NCBI RefSeq assembly: GCF_028416635.1
Contig: NZ_CP114013.1
Location: forward strand, 868,001-932,000
Reading direction: 5' to 3'
From: Baekduia alba
GTDB lineage: Bacteria; Actinomycetota; Thermoleophilia; Solirubrobacterales; Solirubrobacteraceae
DNA length: 64,000 nucleotides
The notes beneath the pieces were generated by a model, which had not been told where the DNA came from, made no database searches, and was given only the letters and a program-made list of their open reading frames with translations. Both the position numbers and the translations under genes were made by a program. This document shows positions 63,090 to 64,000 of this stretch, one piece after another; position 1 is the stretch's first letter; the number at the start of each line of letters is the position of its first letter.

Positions 63090-63441
63090 CTCGCCGTGGT
63101 CTACCGGCTCGACGACCGCCTGTTCTTCGCCAACGCCAACTACGTGAAGGGCCGGGTGCGCGAGGCGCTGCGGGGCGCGCCGTCGCCGCCGCGCGCGTCG
63201 TGCTCGACGCCGAGGCGATGACGCACTCGACGCGGCCGGGATGGACGCCCTGCGCGAGCTGGCGGAGGCGCTGGGCGAGGACGGCATCGCCGTGGTGGTC
63301 GCGCTCGCCAAGGCGCCGGTCCGCGAGCGGCTGGACGACGCGGGCGTCACCGCGGCGCTCGGCGGGGCCGGCGCGTTCCATCCGACGGTGCGTGCGGCGG
63401 TCGCCGCCCGCGCAGGGAATGACCCCGTCACACTTGGGTAG
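63090..63441 (+). pseudogene. decayed STAS domain of a SulP sulfate permease
   Basis: Three frames carry consecutive pieces of a SulP C-terminal STAS domain. LAVVYRLDDRLFFANANYVK (from 63090) is the start, ARVVLDAEAMTH (about 63195) is the core strand, and DAAGMDALRELAEALGEDGI then VVALAKAPVRERLDDAGVTA (to 63441) is the end. Two frameshifts separate them and the entire transporter part is missing. In intact permeases this domain sits after ten or more helices. The remnant is non-functional. Confidence 0.65.
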
Positions 63442-63462
63442 GCACGTTCCAACAGGACACCC

Positions 63463-64000
63463 GTGGCGACCCAACAGCTGGACACGAGCGACGAGCAGGA
63501 GCTCGCGCGGGCGACCCCCGTGCGCGACGCGCTGCCGTGGACGCCGTCCGCGTTGGGGCCGGGCTCACGCTGGCGGCCCGAGATCCAGGCGCTGCGCGCG
63601 CTGGCGGTCTCGCTGGTCATCGCGGCGCACATCTGGCCGGACCTGGTCCCGGGCGGCTTCGTCGGGGTCGACGTCTTCTTCGCGGTCTCCGGCTTCCTGA
63701 TCACCTCGCTGCTGGTCGAGGAGATCGTCGAGAGCGGCCGGGTGAACCTGAGCGCGTTCTGGGCGCGGCGCGCGCGGCGGATCCTGCCGGCCGCGCTGCT
63801 GACGCTGCTCGTCACCGCGCTCGCGACGCTGATCGTCGTCCCGTCGCACCGGTGGGACGCGTTCCTGACCGAGATCGCGACGAGCGCGGCCTACGTCGAG
63901 AACTGGCAGCTCGCGCACTCGGCGGTCGACTACTTCGCCAAGGCCGACGGGATCTCGCCGGTCCAGCACTACTGGTCGCTGTCGGTCGAGGAGCAGTTCT
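63463..64000 (+). CDS. acyltransferase-3 (OafA/YrhL) family protein, N-terminal part
   Basis: The gene runs off the window; 179 residues are visible from the GTG at 63463. RPEIQALRALAVSLVIAAHI, GGFVGVDVFFAVSGFLITSL and ARRARRILPAALLTLLVTAL are the family hallmarks (Arg-Ala-Leu-Ala-Val, His in helix 1, and the F-F-x-x-S-G-F-L motif), followed by VQHYWSLSVEEQF. These multi-pass enzymes O-acylate cell-surface glycans. It is separated from the decayed SulP fragment by 21 bases. Confidence 0.93.
   Translation, partial: MATQQLDTSDEQELARATPVRDALPWTPSALGPGSRWRPEIQALRALAVSLVIAAHIWPDLVPGGFVGVDVFFAVSGFLITSLLVEEIVESGRVNLSAFWARRARRILPAALLTLLVTALATLIVVPSHRWDAFLTEIATSAAYVENWQLAHSAVDYFAKADGISPVQHYWSLSVEEQF

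Overview
The window is very GC-rich DNA with dense genes, GTG/TTG starts and many ATGA/GTGA stop-start overlaps. It looks like an actinobacterial chromosome. An F420-dependent glucose-6-phosphate dehydrogenase, cysteine-rich modular secreted proteins, delta-60-repeat proteins and DUF6812-like and CsbD-like small proteins point to the class Thermoleophilia (Solirubrobacterales: Conexibacter, Solirubrobacter or Patulibacter type). That placement is inferred from gene content; no rRNA is present to confirm it. No phage, insertion sequence or CRISPR array was seen.

Layout. 0-12 kb: start of a haloperoxidase-like gene, metY-metX, a secreted lipase-like protein, fgd, short-chain reductases, a reductase-hydrolase pair, a STAS protein, an M29 aminopeptidase and tRNA-Ser(GGA). 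12-20 kb: small envelope and stress proteins, HU, and two large secreted proteins (modular 1004 aa; delta-60-repeat 594 aa) flanking a SIMPL-domain protein and a long palindrome. 20-28 kb: two NarL/DesR-type two-component systems, a divergent QueA-like gene with its SDR partner, and an SMR efflux pump with its TetR repressor. 28-41 kb: a selenocysteine locus. It holds a UGA-containing formate dehydrogenase gene with a clear SECIS hairpin, its Fe-S and NrfD-like subunits, a decayed formate/nitrite channel gene, selA, selB, tRNA-Sec(UCA), selD and a rhodanese. Three unrelated genes (DUF1772, NmrA, AraC) sit inside it. 41-56 kb: MMPL transporter, fatty-acid desaturase, zinc/manganese-binding lipoprotein, a three-gene acyl-CoA operon (ligase, SDR, dehydrogenase) opposite a phosphotriesterase-like gene and a TetR regulator, a MarR-MFS efflux pair, and an NlpC/P60-like lipoprotein. 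56-62 kb: a GntR regulator followed by a pyruvate dehydrogenase operon (aceE-aceF-lpd). 62-64 kb: class III cyclase, a decayed SulP STAS domain and the start of an acyltransferase.

How it works together. The fdh genes need selenocysteine, and SelA, SelB, SelD and tRNA-Sec are all encoded within about 12 kb, so a transfer of this stretch would carry both the enzyme and most of the machinery for decoding its UGA. Several regulators sit beside recognisable operators: TetR/SMR, MarR/MFS, TetR/acyl-CoA genes and GntR/pdh. Two of these operators overlap promoters that appear to give leaderless mRNAs. At least four genes are decaying (formate channel, SulP, an MFS transporter, an SDR), a notable number of broken transporters for one window.
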